Positions 47,740 through 58,953 are shown, numbered from the stretch's first letter. The stretch: 64,000 nt of DNA from Pasteurellaceae bacterium (GCA_900756155.1 CAAEJV010000018.1:1-64000); one strand, 5' to 3'. Notes: generated by a model from the sequence alone, not told the origin. Program-made: numbers and translations.

Positions 47740-48483
47740 ATGGACAGAAAAAACAATTCAAGAATAAAAAGCTTAGAATTTATACTCAGAACAATGAGCT
47801 CTATAAAATTAAGAGATGCAGCCAATATACTAAGTGTATCTGAAATGACTTTAAGAAGAGATTTAAGTACTGAAGGATGCCCCTTAATTCTACTAGGTGG
47901 TCACATAGTCAAAGCCCCTCAAAACCATCATGAGGCTAACTATCTGATTTTTGAACAAGAAAATAAGAATTTAAAGGAGAAAATGACTATAGGTAAAGCG
48001 GCTGCAGAACTTGTTGAAAATGGGGATGTTATTTTTTTTGATTGTGGTTCAACAATCCCTTTTATTGCATCACAAATAAAATCAGATATAAAATTTACTG
48101 CACTTTGTTGTTCTCTAAATACATTTACAATTTTGCAAGAAAAAAGTAATTGTGAAGTAATACTAGCAGGTGGATCATACTCTAGTCATAACTCATTTTT
48201 CACTCCAATTAATAACTCAGAAATAGAATCGATACTTACAACTAAAGCCTTTATTTCTGCGGCAGGTGTAAGCGATGAATATGGTGTTAGCTGCTTTGAT
48301 TATAATGAAGCAAAAGTAAAAAAAATGGCAATGAAAAAAAGTAAAAAGAATATATTGGTATTTGATCATATGAAAATAGGACTAGTAAGAAAAGCATATA
48401 TTAATGATTTAAATCAATTCGACTTATTAATATGTGATCAAGAATTACCTAAAAATTTCATAATAAAGAATAATCATCAATAA
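47740..48483 (+). CDS. deoQ: DeoR-family regulator of the deoxyribose genes
   Basis: The 247-residue protein has a DeoR-type winged helix at residues 25-60 (SIKLRDAANILSVSEMTLRRDLS) and the C-terminal sugar-phosphate sensor (IGKAAAELVENGDVIFFDCGST). It is divergent from the kinase operon and 29 bp before deoC. It probably represses both until deoxyribose-5-phosphate or a related ligand appears. It is very AT-rich. The name follows the Salmonella deoQKPX arrangement and is inferred. Confidence 0.8.
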   Translation: MDRKNNSRIKSLEFILRTMSSIKLRDAANILSVSEMTLRRDLSTEGCPLILLGGHIVKAPQNHHEANYLIFEQENKNLKEKMTIGKAAAELVENGDVIFFDCGSTIPFIASQIKSDIKFTALCCSLNTFTILQEKSNCEVILAGGSYSSHNSFFTPINNSEIESILTTKAFISAAGVSDEYGVSCFDYNEAKVKKMAMKKSKKNILVFDHMKIGLVRKAYINDLNQFDLLICDQELPKNFIIKNNHQ

Positions 48484-48512
48484 TAACCGATGACTAAGTT
48501 AAGGAGAAAAAT

Positions 48513-49187
48513 ATGAATAGTAAACAATTAGCACAATATATTGACCACACTGCCCTTACAGCTGAAAAAACAGAGCAGGATATTCTTAAGCTCTGCGATG
48601 AAGCCATTCAATACGGCTTTTATTCAGTCTGTATTAATTCAGGTTATATTCCTTTAGCCAAAGAAAAACTCGCTGGATCAGATGTAAAAATTTGTACGGT
48701 AGTCGGTTTCCCACTTGGTGCCAACTTATCCTCTGTCAAAGCGTTTGAAACCCAAGAAGCCATCAAAGCTGGTGCGGGTGAAATCGATATGGTGATTAAT
48801 GTCGGCTTAATTAAATCAAATAAATGGGATGCCGTAAAAGACGACATTCAAGCTGTATTAACCGCTTGTCATGGCGTGCCGCTTAAAATGATTTTAGAAA
48901 CATGCTTACTCACCAAAGAAGAAATCGTGAAAGCCTGTGAAATCTGTAAAGCGTTAGGTGTCGCATTTGTTAAAACCTCCACGGGTTTCAATAAAGGTGG
49001 TGCAACCGTAGAAGATGTGGCATTGATGAAGAAAACGGTGGGCAACATTGGCGTAAAAGCCTCCGGTGGTATTCGTGATACTCAAACTGCACTAGCCATG
49101 ATTGAAGCGGGAGCTACTCGAATTGGTGCAAGTGCAGGGATTGCCATTGTAACTGGTACTTCTGGTAATACTGCAAGCAATTACTAA
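48513..49187 (+). CDS. deoC: Deoxyribose-phosphate aldolase
   Basis: The 224-residue class I aldolase cleaves 2-deoxyribose-5-phosphate to glyceraldehyde-3-phosphate and acetaldehyde. It has [19 protein letters not shown], the Schiff-base lysine in FVKTSTGF and [18 protein letters not shown] precedes the ATG. Base composition is like the chromosome and unlike the adjacent regulator, so deoC is probably native and the kinase/permease genes were added beside it. Confidence 0.97.
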   Translation: MNSKQLAQYIDHTALTAEKTEQDILKLCDEAIQYGFYSVCINSGYIPLAKEKLAGSDVKICTVVGFPLGANLSSVKAFETQEAIKAGAGEIDMVINVGLIKSNKWDAVKDDIQAVLTACHGVPLKMILETCLLTKEEIVKACEICKALGVAFVKTSTGFNKGGATVEDVALMKKTVGNIGVKASGGIRDTQTALAMIEAGATRIGASAGIAIVTGTSGNTASNY

Positions 49188-49194
49188 TCAATAA

Positions 49195-49236
49195 TAAAAA
49201 AGGAGATTGAAGTGGATGCCTCAATCTCCTTTTTTC
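49195..49236 (+). terminator. deoC terminator
   Basis: AAAAAAGGAGATTGA pairs with TCAATCTCCTTTTTT around a 10-base loop. It is usable in both directions, between deoC and convergent proS. Confidence 0.92.
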
Positions 49237-49252
49237 ATCATCAAAGACTAAA

Positions 49253-50968
49253 TTAAGCTTTAATTTGTCCTTTTAAGAAATCTAACAACTGATCTTTTGC
49301 AATCATTTGTTTTTCACCGGTACGGCGATTTTTATATTCGATTTCGCCGTTTGCGAGATTTTTCTCACCAATCACCACCATGTGTGGCACACCGATAAGT
49401 TCCATATCTGCAAACATCACACCTGGGCGTTCTTTACGATCATCAAAGATCACTTCTACACCTTGTGCTTGTAAAGTGCGGTACAATTCTTCGGCATATT
49501 CTTGAACGCTTTCAGATTTATGCATATTCATAGGCACGACAGCTACGGTGAATGGCGCAATTTCATCTGTTGGCCATACAATACCGCGATCATCAAAATG
49601 TTGTTCAATCGCTGCCGCGACCACACGCGTTACACCAATACCGTAACATCCCATGGTTACGACCATTGGACGACCATCTTCACCTTGAACGGTTGCGTTC
49701 ATCGCTTCTGAGTATTTTTTACCTAATTGGAAAATATGGCCGACTTCGATACCACGTTTAATCAATAAGGTACCTTTACCATCTGGGCTTGGATCACCTT
49801 CAACCACGTTACGAATATCCGCCACTTTTGGTAACGCTACATCACGTTCCCAGTTGATATTGAAGTAATGTTTACCATCAATGTTTGCACCCGCGCTGAA
49901 ATCAGACACTAATGCCACTGAACGGTCAATAATCACTGGAATATTGAGATTAACAGGGCCTAATGAACCCACACCTGCACCTATTTTTGCTTTGATAACA
50001 GCTTCATCCGCAAACTCAAATGGTGAAGCCACTTCAGGTAATTTTTCCGCTTTGATTTCATTTAATTCATGGTCACCACGAATGACTAATGCCACTAACG
50101 GTTGCTCTTCGCTTGCCCCTTTTACGATTAAGGTTTTGACCGTTTTCTCAATTGGTAAATTGAATTGTTCCACCAACTCAGCAATTGTTTTGGCATTTGG
50201 CGTATCAACTAATTCCATTGCTTTCGTTGGTGCTGCGCGCTCACCAATTGCCACCGCTTCCGCTAATTCAATGTTTGCAGCGTAGTCAGATTCCGTAGAG
50301 AAAATCACATCATCTTCGCCACTGTTTGCTAGCACTTGGAATTCATGTGACGCGCTACCACCGATAGAACCAGTGTCTGCTTGTACTGCACGGAAATCTA
50401 AACCTAAGCGATTGAAAATATTGCTGTAAGTTTGGTACATCACATCATAAGTTTGTTGCAAGCTCGCGTGATCAGCATGGAAAGAATACGCATCTTTCAT
50501 GATAAATTCACGCGAACGCATTACACCGAAACGAGGACGTACTTCATCACGGAATTTAGTTTGAATTTGGTATAAATTGATTGGAAGTTGTCTGTATGAT
50601 GACACTTCGCGGCGAACTAAATCCGTAATCACTTCTTCATGTGTTGGACCTAATACAAAGTTACGATTACCACGATCTTCAAAACGAAGTAATTCTGGGC
50701 CATATTGTTCCCAACGGCCTGATTCTTCCCATAATTCTGCCGGTTGTACTACTGGCATTTTGATTTCAAGTGCGCCGCTTTTATCCATTTCTTCACGGAT
50801 GATTTTTTCTACTTTACGGAGCACACGCCAGCCGGTTGGCATCCAGTTATAGAGACCTGAAGCAAGAGGACGAATCATCCCTGCGCGAAGCATCAATTGA
50901 TGGCTCACAATGGCCGCTTCAGCTGGGGTTTCTTTTAATGTTGAGAATAAATATTGACTTGTACGCAT
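49253..50968 (-). CDS. proS: Prolyl-tRNA synthetase
   Basis: A 571-residue bacterial-type Pro[20 protein letters not shown] start, class II motifs 2 and 3 ([31 protein letters not shown]), and the YbaK-like editing insertion (about residues 225-390) that removes misacylated alanine. It charges tRNA-Pro. The ATG at 50968 has AAGG eight bases upstream; the longer frame runs into the upstream terminator. Confidence 0.98.
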   Translation of the reverse strand: MRTSQYLFSTLKETPAEAAIVSHQLMLRAGMIRPLASGLYNWMPTGWRVLRKVEKIIREEMDKSGALEIKMPVVQPAELWEESGRWEQYGPELLRFEDRGNRNFVLGPTHEEVITDLVRREVSSYRQLPINLYQIQTKFRDEVRPRFGVMRSREFIMKDAYSFHADHASLQQTYDVMYQTYSNIFNRLGLDFRAVQADTGSIGGSASHEFQVLANSGEDDVIFSTESDYAANIELAEAVAIGERAAPTKAMELVDTPNAKTIAELVEQFNLPIEKTVKTLIVKGASEEQPLVALVIRGDHELNEIKAEKLPEVASPFEFADEAVIKAKIGAGVGSLGPVNLNIPVIIDRSVALVSDFSAGANIDGKHYFNINWERDVALPKVADIRNVVEGDPSPDGKGTLLIKRGIEVGHIFQLGKKYSEAMNATVQGEDGRPMVVTMGCYGIGVTRVVAAAIEQHFDDRGIVWPTDEIAPFTVAVVPMNMHKSESVQEYAEELYRTLQAQGVEVIFDDRKERPGVMFADMELIGVPHMVVIGEKNLANGEIEYKNRRTGEKQMIAKDQLLDFLKGQIKA

Positions 50969-51020
50969 TGAATTAACCTTAGATTCTAAGCATTGAGAAA
51001 AAATTGGTGAGAGTATAACA

Positions 51021-51054
51021 AAAAGTGCGGTCATTTTTAACCGCACTTTTTTAT
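51021..51054. terminator. Uptake-signal dyad terminator after nlpD
   Basis: AAAAAGTGCGGT at 51021-51032 and ACCGCACTTTTT at 51041-51052 form a stem with a short T-rich loop. It lies between the 3' end of nlpD and proS, both leftward. Confidence 0.85.
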
Positions 51055-51063
51055 GAGAAAAGA

Positions 51064-52299
51064 TTATCTTCTCGGTAAGTATCTAACTGGATCCACAGAT
51101 TTACCTTTATAACGGATCTCGAAGTGAAGTTTCACAGCATTGGTTCCTGTGCTACCCATTTTCGCAATCTCTTGACCCGCTTTCACTTCTTGTTGATCGC
51201 TCACAAGGATCTTGTCGTTGTGTGCATAAGCACTTAAGAAATCATCATTATGTTTGATGATGATTAAGTTACCGTAGCCACGTAATGCGTTACCCGCATA
51301 CACAACACGACCGCTCGCGGCAGCTTTAACCGCTTGTCCGCGAGAACCGCTGATATCGATCCCTTTGTTACCTCCATCGGTATTAGAGAAGCCTTGGATC
51401 ACATTGCCTTGGGTTGGCCATTGCCATGCCACATTCGATGCCACTGGTGCCACAACGTTCGCATTAACTGGTGTATTGTTTGTAGTTTCCACTTGTGTTG
51501 TCGTCGTTGTCACTGGCGTACTCGGTGTATTGTTGGTAAACGCTGGGGTTGATGTACCACCAGTTGCGACACCAGCTTTAATTGGACCAATTACCGTACC
51601 ATCAGAGCCAATTTGAGTACCATTCGCACCTGGTGTATAAGTCACTTCTGGTTCAGCTGGAGCTGTTGGTGCAGTTGGTGCCGTCGTTTTCACTGGTACA
51701 GTCGTGGTAACCGTTTTAGTTGAACAATTTGAAATTTTTAACGTTTGGCCCACACTTAAGCTATAAGGCTCTTTCATATTATTCATGCTTGCCAAATCTT
51801 TCACGTCCATACCGGTCAAGTAAGCGATTAAGAACATGGTATCGCCTTTGTTTACTTTATAGGTATTTCCTTTGTATGAACCTTTTTGAATTTGGCTGTA
51901 ATCCGGTGCATTAGTATTTGGATTACGCGGCACGTTGATTGCGCCAGAGCTGGTGCAATCAGAAACCGTTTTAGTTACCGTTTTAGTTTGTGGTTGAACC
52001 GGTGCTGGAGCTGGCGTTGGTTTAGTCTGTGCTGCAGCAGGTTGTTGAACCGGTTGATAAGTCGGTTGGAAACTTGGTTGTGGTGTTTGAGTTCCCGTTG
52101 GCACGCTATTGCCCATGGTATTTGGCATCGTATTTTGTTGGATTTCTGGCTGCCATGTACCGCTCGAATTATTATCAACAGGTTGCATTACCCCCGGAGA
52201 AAGTGTGCCATCTACATTTTCAATTGGCGCAGGGCTATTTGAACTACAAGCCGTTAAAATAGCGATACTCACAGGGAGCAATAAAAACGATTTTTTCAT
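51064..52299 (-). CDS. nlpD: NlpD/LppB murein hydrolase activator lipoprotein
   Basis: The 411-residue lipoprotein has lipobox LTAC (Cys 18) and a Pro/Gln/Thr-rich linker. A LysM peptidoglycan-binding domain ([18 protein letters not shown], about 150-195) precedes a C-terminal M23/LytM domain ([33 protein letters not shown]). The LytM active site appears degenerate, as in other NlpD proteins, which activate the amidase AmiC at the septum. The N-terminal part (GVMQPVD ... [10 protein letters not shown]) is echoed in the small lipoprotein upstream. Confidence 0.93.
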   Translation of the reverse strand: MKKSFLLLPVSIAILTACSSNSPAPIENVDGTLSPGVMQPVDNNSSGTWQPEIQQNTMPNTMGNSVPTGTQTPQPSFQPTYQPVQQPAAAQTKPTPAPAPVQPQTKTVTKTVSDCTSSGAINVPRNPNTNAPDYSQIQKGSYKGNTYKVNKGDTMFLIAYLTGMDVKDLASMNNMKEPYSLSVGQTLKISNCSTKTVTTTVPVKTTAPTAPTAPAEPEVTYTPGANGTQIGSDGTVIGPIKAGVATGGTSTPAFTNNTPSTPVTTTTTQVETTNNTPVNANVVAPVASNVAWQWPTQGNVIQGFSNTDGGNKGIDISGSRGQAVKAAASGRVVYAGNALRGYGNLIIIKHNDDFLSAYAHNDKILVSDQQEVKAGQEIAKMGSTGTNAVKLHFEIRYKGKSVDPVRYLPRR

Positions 52300-52322
52300 T
52301 TATTCTTCCTTTAACATTAAAT

Positions 52323-52511
52323 TTATTTCATTTGATTTGGCATCGAATTTTTTTCAATTTCCGGCATAAAGCTACCACCGGCAACAGCTCCCGTTCCTTC
52401 TACGGGTTGCATAATACCATTAGGTAATGCATCGGGATCTTGTTTTTGTGGTTCTCCTGTACAAGCTGAGATCAGCAATGCACTCGAAATAATTAAGAGT
52501 AATTTATTCAT
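52323..52511 (-). CDS. Small lipoprotein resembling the NlpD N-terminus
   Basis: About 62 residues: signal peptide MNKLLLIISSALL, lipobox ISAC (Cys 17), then LPNGIMQPVEGTGAVAGG and FMPEIEKNSMPNQMK. The spaced motif GIMQPV ... PEI-x-x-N-x-MPN matches NlpD, encoded 23 bp downstream, so it is probably a partial duplicate. I favour the ATG at 52511; another at 52523 is in frame. The function is unknown, perhaps linked to NlpD. Confidence 0.72.
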   Translation of the reverse strand: MNKLLLIISSALLISACTGEPQKQDPDALPNGIMQPVEGTGAVAGGSFMPEIEKNSMPNQMK

Positions 52512-52527
52512 AAAAAAGGTCATCCTG

Positions 52528-53103
52528 TTATTTTAAAATAAGATAAGCAATCACAGCCAGAGCAACCACACTCCAACCAATGATTTCAATGGATTTACGT
52601 AATTTCGCGGCGAATTTTTCTCCGCCCCATGCAGCGAGTTTTGCCACTAAAATAAAACGAGCAAAACGCGACACAAATGCAGTAATCACAAAGGGGATAA
52701 ACGCCATTTGCATCACGCCCGCGCAAATGGTGAAAACTTTGTAAGGAATCGGGCTAAAACCAGCGACAAATACCACTAAAATGCCCCATTCTTTAAACCA
52801 CGCCATAGCCTGTTCCCAAGCAGCTTGGTAGCCCCATTGTTGAATATAACCTTGAACCCAATCAAAGGCATAATAGCCGATAGCATAACCAATCATTCCC
52901 CCCACTACAGAAGCGACCGCTGTATAAAGCGCAAAACGAAACGCACTTTTCGGTTTTGACATTGACATTGGAATCAACATCACATCGGGTGGAATTGGAA
53001 AGAAAATGGCCTCAATAAAACTCACAAAGGATAGCCAAAACACGGCAAAGCGATGTTTTGACCATTGCATCGTTTTATCGTACATCGCACCAAAAATATT
53101 CAT
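52528..53103 (-). CDS. yqaA: YqaA-like DedA/SNARE-associated membrane protein
   Basis: The 191-residue inner-membrane protein has FIEAIFFPIPPDVMLIPM and FVAGFSPIPYKVFTICAGV, the paired Pro-rich re-entrant loops of the DedA/VTT superfamily, and several helices. Relatives act as lipid scramblases or flippases; the specific role of YqaA is unknown. It lies between surE and the small lipoprotein on the same strand, perhaps in one transcription unit with truD, surE and nlpD. Confidence 0.87.
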   Translation of the reverse strand: MNIFGAMYDKTMQWSKHRFAVFWLSFVSFIEAIFFPIPPDVMLIPMSMSKPKSAFRFALYTAVASVVGGMIGYAIGYYAFDWVQGYIQQWGYQAAWEQAMAWFKEWGILVVFVAGFSPIPYKVFTICAGVMQMAFIPFVITAFVSRFARFILVAKLAAWGGEKFAAKLRKSIEIIGWSVVALAVIAYLILK

Positions 53104-53154
53104 TCACTTATCCTTTATTGCTTCAATGGAGAAAATTCGTTTCAAAATGGCACA

Positions 53155-53895
53155 TTATTCACTTTCCAGCCAATCTTGTAAAGCAGCAATTGACTGATGA
53201 GCCGTAAGATCAGCTTGAATTGGTGTAATGGAAACATAACCATTTTTTACTGCATGGAAATCGGTGCCTTCACCATCATATTCTGGCAAGCCTGATGGTC
53301 CAATCCAATAAATATTTTCGCCACGAGGATCTTCTTGTTTAATTACTTCCGCAGCGGATGAGCGATAGCCTAAATGACAGACTTTAATGCCTTTGAGTTC
53401 TTCGTAAGGCAAATCTGGCACATTGATATTGATCACTTCGCGTTTATTCAATAATTGAGGATGTAATTTGGGAATCAAATCACACACCACGCGAGCCGCT
53501 GTTTCATAATGCAGACGACCATCTAAAGAAACTGCAATGGCTGGCAATCCCAAATGGCGACCTTCTAATGCAGCAGCCAAGGTACCTGAATACAATGTAT
53601 CATCACCCATGTTACAACCTGCATTAATGCCAGATACTACGAGATCGACTTGCCCAGATAAAAAACCGTTTAATGCCAAATGCACACAATCAGCCGGCGT
53701 GCCATTTACGCAATAATCACCACTGTCTAAATGACGCGGGCGAAGTGGCTCAACAAGCGTTAATGAGCTTGATGCCGCGCTACGATTACGATCGGGCGCA
53801 ACAATTACCACATCGGCAATTTTTCGTAATTCTTTTGCTAAAACTTGAATCCCTTCGGCGTGAAAACCGTCATCATTGCTGACTAAAATTCGCAT
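53155..53895 (-). CDS. surE: 5'/3'-nucleotidase SurE
   Basis: The 246-residue metal-dependent phosphatase has [15 protein letters not shown] at the start (D8 and D9 bind metal) and [18 protein letters not shown]. It dephosphorylates nucleoside monophosphates and short polyphosphates in stationary-phase and stress survival. Its ATG overlaps the truD stop (TAATG), giving coupled translation with truD. Confidence 0.96.
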   Translation of the reverse strand: MRILVSNDDGFHAEGIQVLAKELRKIADVVIVAPDRNRSAASSSLTLVEPLRPRHLDSGDYCVNGTPADCVHLALNGFLSGQVDLVVSGINAGCNMGDDTLYSGTLAAALEGRHLGLPAIAVSLDGRLHYETAARVVCDLIPKLHPQLLNKREVININVPDLPYEELKGIKVCHLGYRSSAAEVIKQEDPRGENIYWIGPSGLPEYDGEGTDFHAVKNGYVSITPIQADLTAHQSIAALQDWLESE

Positions 53896-54917
53896 TATTC
53901 TTCTTCCTTAATATTCACTAACTCTCGCACCAATGCAGTCGCATAACTCCCTGCCGGCAAATAAAATGAGAGCTTTAATCCTTCTTCAACAAACGTCCAA
54001 TGGAAATCTTTTGCCTGCATCAATAAAGGGCGGCGTGCAGCTTTCATTCTTTCTTGTTTCATTAATTCTTGGAAAACCTGATGTTCTAAAACCACCTGAT
54101 TTTCGACCGCACTTGCAGATAAATTTTCTTCGCCAATTAAAGGCGCGGTCAGCAAAATATCTTGTTCGTTCAAACGTTGCTGTAAAACCGCTAAATCTTC
54201 ATTCTCATCGGCCTTAAACCAACTATGCGATCCGTTTAATTGTACAATATCGTCTCTTAGAACCTGATCTGCCACATTTTGTTCAATTCGTTCTGCCACA
54301 ACTAAATTAAAAATTTCACTGCGAGCGGCTGAAAGGTAAAAACTGCGTTTTTTACGATCTTTGACCTTAATTTCCCCTTTCGCCCAACGAATCGCTTGAG
54401 TCAGATTATGGCCATCTTGACCAAAACGTTGTTCGGTGAAATAGTTAGGAAAACCATATTTCGCCACAAAATTTAAGCGTTCATTTAACTCGTCACTTTC
54501 TTTTGCACCACGCAATAAAATCTCAAAAGCATTTCCTTGAAGACTTCCCGTGCGAATTTTACGATTATGGCGAGTCACTTCTAAAATCTCGACACCTTCC
54601 AATTGAAATTGGCTAAAATCAGGCGTTTCTTTACCTGGCATTTGTAAACAAAACCATTGTTCTGTAATACCATGACGATCTTTTAAACCGGCATACCCCA
54701 TATTTCGATCAGAAATACCCGCAAACTTGGCAAGTTTTTCGCCCACAAACAATGTATTGCAATCCGTTTTACGGATTTTTACCGCAACAAATTCGCCTTC
54801 GCCTGACATTTCATAGCCCAGATCTTCTTTCACAATAAAATCAGCGAACGCTTGCTTTAAAAGTGCGGTTGTTTTTGGCGGTGTTTTTAAGGTGAAATAA
54901 GGGAGATGTTTGACCAT
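53895..54917 (-). CDS. truD: tRNA pseudouridine-13 synthase
   Basis: The 340-residue TruD has [25 protein letters not shown] N-terminus, the catalytic Asp in [25 protein letters not shown] and the C-terminal [15 protein letters not shown]. It makes pseudouridine at position 13 of tRNA-Glu. I use the ATG at 54917, matching Haemophilus influenzae TruD length; a TTG start at 54962 would add 15 residues. The ribosome site is weak. Confidence 0.94.
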   Translation of the reverse strand: MVKHLPYFTLKTPPKTTALLKQAFADFIVKEDLGYEMSGEGEFVAVKIRKTDCNTLFVGEKLAKFAGISDRNMGYAGLKDRHGITEQWFCLQMPGKETPDFSQFQLEGVEILEVTRHNRKIRTGSLQGNAFEILLRGAKESDELNERLNFVAKYGFPNYFTEQRFGQDGHNLTQAIRWAKGEIKVKDRKKRSFYLSAARSEIFNLVVAERIEQNVADQVLRDDIVQLNGSHSWFKADENEDLAVLQQRLNEQDILLTAPLIGEENLSASAVENQVVLEHQVFQELMKQERMKAARRPLLMQAKDFHWTFVEEGLKLSFYLPAGSYATALVRELVNIKEEE

Positions 54918-55124
54918 TTTTTTTCGTTCTAAAATAAGAAAGCCCAACTTTTTTCGCTGCAATAAATAGCGTGATCAGCTGGGCATGTTAAGCACAATTT
55001 ATTCGCGCAGAATTTTAACCTTTCCGCCCCCTCAAGGCAAACTGAAATGAGCATAAATTTTTAGCGACATTTTCATCTTTATCCCCTACAATGACCGCAC
55101 TTTTTCTGACAAAAGGAATGCCTT

Positions 55125-55553
55125 ATGACGAACTTTAACGAACTTCAAGAAGAAACCCGTGAAATCATTACGGATTTATTAAATGACGGCAGCGATCCGG
55201 ATGCCCTTTATATTATCGAACATCATATCGCCCATTATGATTTTGATACCTTAGAAAAAATTGCCGTGGATGCTTTCAAAGCAGGCTATGAAGTGTCAGA
55301 AGCAGAAGAATTTGAAGATGAAAATGGCAAGGTCATTTTCTGTTTTGACATCATCAGTGAAGTGGAATTAAAGCCTGAAATTATTGATGCACAACAAAAA
55401 GAAATTTTACCATTAGTCGAAAAATACAAAGGCATTTATGATGGCTGGGGCACGTATTTTGAAGATCCGAATGCAGAGGACGATGAATACGGCGATGACG
55501 GCGAATTTTTTGACGATGAAGATGTCGAAGACGACAACGAACGTTTACATTAA
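55125..55553 (+). CDS. rraB: RraB, ribonuclease E inhibitor
   Basis: The 142-residue acidic protein has the RraB features [20 protein letters not shown] and [14 protein letters not shown], and a very acidic tail. RraB binds RNase E and alters degradosome composition and mRNA decay. AAGGA precedes the ATG, and an uptake signal lies in the leader. Confidence 0.93.
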   Translation: MTNFNELQEETREIITDLLNDGSDPDALYIIEHHIAHYDFDTLEKIAVDAFKAGYEVSEAEEFEDENGKVIFCFDIISEVELKPEIIDAQQKEILPLVEKYKGIYDGWGTYFEDPNAEDDEYGDDGEFFDDEDVEDDNERLH

Positions 55554-55615
55554 TAATAACAAGGGCGTGTTAAACCGCCCTTAATTTTTATCTTACCCAA
55601 ATAGGAATGAAAAAA

Positions 55616-56329
55616 ATGAAACTCAAAGCACTTTCTTTGGCATTACTTGCCTTGCCTATCACTTCTTTTGCTGCAGAACCCGTATCTCATCAGCCAACTG
55701 ATGTCAGCTTTAGTGTTGAAGCTGAAAGAGAGGTAGAACGTGATTTATTGCAAGTCTCCCTTTTTTACCAAACGGAAGGCAATGATTTATCCGCACTCAA
55801 TAAAACTATGGCAGAAAAAATGAATAAAGCCATTGAGTTGGCAAAAGCACAAAGTGCGGTTGAAATTAAAGATAATTCTCGTAATACCTGGATTCGCTAT
55901 GATAATAAAGGCAAACAACAAGGCTGGATTGCGCGTGCAGAATTAACCTTAGAAAGTAAAGATTCTCAAGTGTTATCAACATTAGTACATGAATTAGATG
56001 GCGTATTAGCCATTGATCGCGTAAGTTCCTCCGTTTCACGTGAGAAATTAAATAGCTTAGAAAAAGAATTAACCAAAGAAGCTTTAGCGAAAGTTAAAGA
56101 TAAAGCCCTCTTAATTCAAGAATCTTTGCAGATGAAAGGTTATCACACACAAAGCCTTGACGTGTCTTCTGCCAATGATTCAGCGAATGATTTCCGCCCT
56201 TATGCCGCAGGGGCAATGATGGCAAAAAGTTTCTCTTACTCGGATGAAAAAGATGAAACTTACACTCAAAGTGGCAAAGAGAAAATTAAAGTCAGTGTGA
56301 ATGCGCGAATTGCATTGCTTAAAGAATAA
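55616..56329 (+). CDS. Periplasmic SIMPL-domain (DUF541) protein
   Basis: About 237 residues: signal peptide to FAAEP, then a SIMPL domain (VSFSVEAEREVERDLLQVSLFYQ, then VSSSVSREKLNSLEKELTKEAL, and VSVNARIALLKE at the end). Escherichia coli YggE of this family lowers oxidative stress; the molecular activity is unknown. I favour the ATG at 55616, eight bases after AGGA, over the one at 55607 that abuts it. Confidence 0.87.
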   Translation: MKLKALSLALLALPITSFAAEPVSHQPTDVSFSVEAEREVERDLLQVSLFYQTEGNDLSALNKTMAEKMNKAIELAKAQSAVEIKDNSRNTWIRYDNKGKQQGWIARAELTLESKDSQVLSTLVHELDGVLAIDRVSSSVSREKLNSLEKELTKEALAKVKDKALLIQESLQMKGYHTQSLDVSSANDSANDFRPYAAGAMMAKSFSYSDEKDETYTQSGKEKIKVSVNARIALLKE

Positions 56330-56373
56330 TTTTCTATACAATGAATGACGATTTTTTTAATAAGGAAAACAAT

Positions 56374-57012
56374 ATGAAAGTAGCAAAAAATACGGTTGTG
56401 AGTATCGCTTACCAAGTACGTACTCAAGACGGTGTATTAGTTGATGAAGCACCAGCAAATCAACCATTAGAATATTTACAAGGCCACAATAACTTAATCA
56501 TTGGTCTTGAAAATGCCTTAGAAGGTAAAGAAGTTGGCGACAAATTTGAAGTGCGTGTTCAACCTGAAGAAGGCTACGGCGAATACAATGAAAACATGGT
56601 TCAACGTGTACCAAAAGAAGTATTCCAAGGCGTTGATGAAGTGGTGGTTGGTATGCGTTTCTTAGCAGATACAGATATCGGCCCTGTTCCAGTTGTGATC
56701 ACGGAAGTGGATGGCGATGAAGTAGTGGTTGATGGTAACCATATGTTAGCGGGTCAAGAACTACACTTCACTGTTGAAGTTGTTGGTACTCGTGAAGCAA
56801 CATTAGAAGAAATTGCTCACGGTCACGTGCATGGTGAACACGATCATCACCACCATCACGATGATGAAGGCGGTCACGGTTGCGGTTGTGGCGGTCACGG
56901 TCATCACCACCATGACCACGATCATGGACACGGCGGTTGCTGTGGCGGTGATCATAAACACGATCATGATCACGGACACGGTCATGGCGGCTGTGGTTGC
57001 GGCGGTCACTAA
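56374..57012 (+). CDS. slyD: SlyD, FKBP-type prolyl isomerase and metallochaperone
   Basis: About 212 residues. The FKBP domain (MKVAKNTVVSIAYQVRT, LIIGLENALEGKEVGD) has an inserted flap (about 70-130). A C-terminal tail very rich in His, Gly, Cys and Asp (from about residue 150) binds nickel. It folds proteins and supplies nickel to hydrogenase or urease. The ATG at 56374 has AAGGAA upstream; an ATG at 56341 is poorly placed. A tail this long and Cys-rich is expected for SlyD. Confidence 0.95.
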   Translation: MKVAKNTVVSIAYQVRTQDGVLVDEAPANQPLEYLQGHNNLIIGLENALEGKEVGDKFEVRVQPEEGYGEYNENMVQRVPKEVFQGVDEVVVGMRFLADTDIGPVPVVITEVDGDEVVVDGNHMLAGQELHFTVEVVGTREATLEEIAHGHVHGEHDHHHHHDDEGGHGCGCGGHGHHHHDHDHGHGGCCGGDHKHDHDHGHGHGGCGCGGH

Positions 57013-57031
57013 TCTTAATCTAGAGACAAAA

Positions 57032-57062
57032 AAAGTGCGGTTAAAAATAACCGCACTTTTTC
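57032..57062. terminator. Uptake-signal dyad terminator
   Basis: AAAAGTGCGGTTA and TAACCGCACTTTT flank a short loop and run into T's, between convergent slyD and hslU. Confidence 0.9.
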
Positions 57063-57078
57063 TTTATCTAAACTTTCA

Positions 57079-58413
57079 TTACAGAATAAATCGACTTAAA
57101 TCTTCATTCTCGATCACTTCGCCTAATGCCTCAATCACATAGGCCGCATCAATATTTACGGTTTGTCCGTTCATATCGCTCGCATCGAATGAAATTTTAT
57201 CCATTAAACGTTCCATAACGGTATGTAAACGTCTTGCGCCGATATTCTCCGTTTTCTCATTCACACGGAAGGCGGCTTCAGCAATTTTCTTAATCGCATC
57301 TTGTGTAAACTCAATGCTCACGCCTTCTGTTGCCATGAGCGCTTTATATTGCTCCGTTAAAGATGCATTTGGTTCAGTTAGAATACGCTCAAAATCTTCT
57401 GCCGTTAATGCTGATAATTCAACACGAATCGGCAAACGACCTTGCAACTCTGGGATTAAATCCGATGGACGCGCCACTTGGAATGCACCCGATGCAATAA
57501 AGAGAATATGATCAGTTTTCACCATCCCGTGTTTGGTATTAACCGTTGAACCTTCCACTAATGGCAATAAGTCTCGTTGCACGCCTTCACGAGAGACATC
57601 GGCACCACTGTATTCGCCTTTTTTACAGATCTTATCGATCTCATCAATAAACACGATACCGTTTTGCTCAACTGCATCGATAGCTTTTTGTTTCAATTCC
57701 TCTGGATTGATCAATTTGGCTGCTTCATCATCAATTAAGGTTTTTAACGCATCCTTAATTTTCATTTTGCGTTTTTTAGTTTTATCCGATCCCAGGCTTT
57801 GGAACATGGATTGCAACTGATTAGTCATTTCTTCCATGCCTGGAGGCGCCATGATTTCTACGCCCATTGACACGCCCGCAGACACATCAATTTCGATTTC
57901 TTTATCGTCTAATTGTCCTTCACGTAATTTTTTACGGAACGCTTGGCGAGTGCTGCTGTTGGTGTCGTGGTTTTCGACTTCACCCCATTGATTTTTCGGT
58001 GGGGGCAATAATGCATCTAAAATACGATCTTCCGCCGCATCTTCTGCTTTCGCACGATTTTTCGCAATTTCTTGTTGGCGAACCAATTTCATCGCACTGT
58101 CCGTTAAATCACGGATAATGGAATCCACTTCTTTCCCCACATAGCCCACTTCGGTGAACTTGGTTGCTTCCACTTTAATGAATGGTGCATTAGCTAATTT
58201 TGCAAGACGACGCGCAATCTCGGTTTTACCCACGCCCGTTGGTCCAATCATTAAAATATTTTTAGGGGTAACTTCATGGCGAAGTGGCTCTTGCAACTGC
58301 ATTCTTCTCCAACGGTTACGCAACGCGATCGCAACCGCTCTTTTCGCCTCTTTTTGGCCGATAATATGTTGATCTAATTCGGAAACAATTTCACGAGGGG
58401 TCATTTCAGACAT
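57079..58413 (-). CDS. hslU: HslU, ATPase subunit of the HslUV protease
   Basis: The 444-residue AAA+ unfoldase has Walker [14 protein letters not shown] near residue 57, the pore motif GYVGKEV, an intermediate domain and Walker [13 protein letters not shown]. It ends [10 protein letters not shown], the C-terminal residues that insert into HslV. It unfolds proteins for degradation under heat stress. It lies 9 bp after hslV. Confidence 0.97.
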   Translation of the reverse strand: MSEMTPREIVSELDQHIIGQKEAKRAVAIALRNRWRRMQLQEPLRHEVTPKNILMIGPTGVGKTEIARRLAKLANAPFIKVEATKFTEVGYVGKEVDSIIRDLTDSAMKLVRQQEIAKNRAKAEDAAEDRILDALLPPPKNQWGEVENHDTNSSTRQAFRKKLREGQLDDKEIEIDVSAGVSMGVEIMAPPGMEEMTNQLQSMFQSLGSDKTKKRKMKIKDALKTLIDDEAAKLINPEELKQKAIDAVEQNGIVFIDEIDKICKKGEYSGADVSREGVQRDLLPLVEGSTVNTKHGMVKTDHILFIASGAFQVARPSDLIPELQGRLPIRVELSALTAEDFERILTEPNASLTEQYKALMATEGVSIEFTQDAIKKIAEAAFRVNEKTENIGARRLHTVMERLMDKISFDASDMNGQTVNIDAAYVIEALGEVIENEDLSRFIL

Positions 58414-58422
58414 AATTTTTCC

Positions 58423-58953
58423 TTATTTATTCGGTAATTCTTCGATAGTGAAATTCGTATTGGTGAACACGCAAATATCACCCGCAATTTTTAAAGATTT
58501 TTCTACAATTTCACGAGCTGATAAATCGGTATTTTCTACCAACGCACGGGCTGCTGATAATGCATAATTACCGCCTGAACCAATGGCTAAAATCTGATCA
58601 GCTTCTGGTTGCACCACATCACCAATACCGGTAATGATTAAACTTTCTTTTTCATCCGCCACAATCAGCATCGCTTCTAACTTGCGTAACGCACGATCGG
58701 TTCGCCAATCTTTGGCTAATTCCACCGCAGCTTTTAACAAATGTCCTTGATGCATTTCTAATTTACGCTCAAATAATTCAAATAAGGTGAACGCATCGGC
58801 TGTACCACCTGCGAAACCGGCTAAAACTTTGCCATTATATAAACGGCGCACTTTACGGGCATTCCCTTTCATCACTGTGTTGCCTAATGAAACCTGTCCA
58901 TCGCCCCCAACAACCACTTGGCCATTACGACGTACGCTTACAATTGTTGTCAT
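58423..58953 (-). CDS. hslV: HslV, peptidase subunit of the HslUV protease
   Basis: The 176-residue proteasome-like peptidase begins [20 protein letters not shown]; the threonine exposed after Met removal is the nucleophile. [17 protein letters not shown] and [13 protein letters not shown] are typical. It forms the proteolytic chamber for HslU and is the first gene of hslVU. Confidence 0.97.
   Translation of the reverse strand: MTTIVSVRRNGQVVVGGDGQVSLGNTVMKGNARKVRRLYNGKVLAGFAGGTADAFTLFELFERKLEMHQGHLLKAAVELAKDWRTDRALRKLEAMLIVADEKESLIITGIGDVVQPEADQILAIGSGGNYALSAARALVENTDLSAREIVEKSLKIAGDICVFTNTNFTIEELPNK

Noticed and set aside
56803..57142. Open frames in other frames across the slyD tail
   Set aside because: They arise from the His/Gly-rich GGTCAC-type codons of slyD and show no plausible protein or ribosome site.
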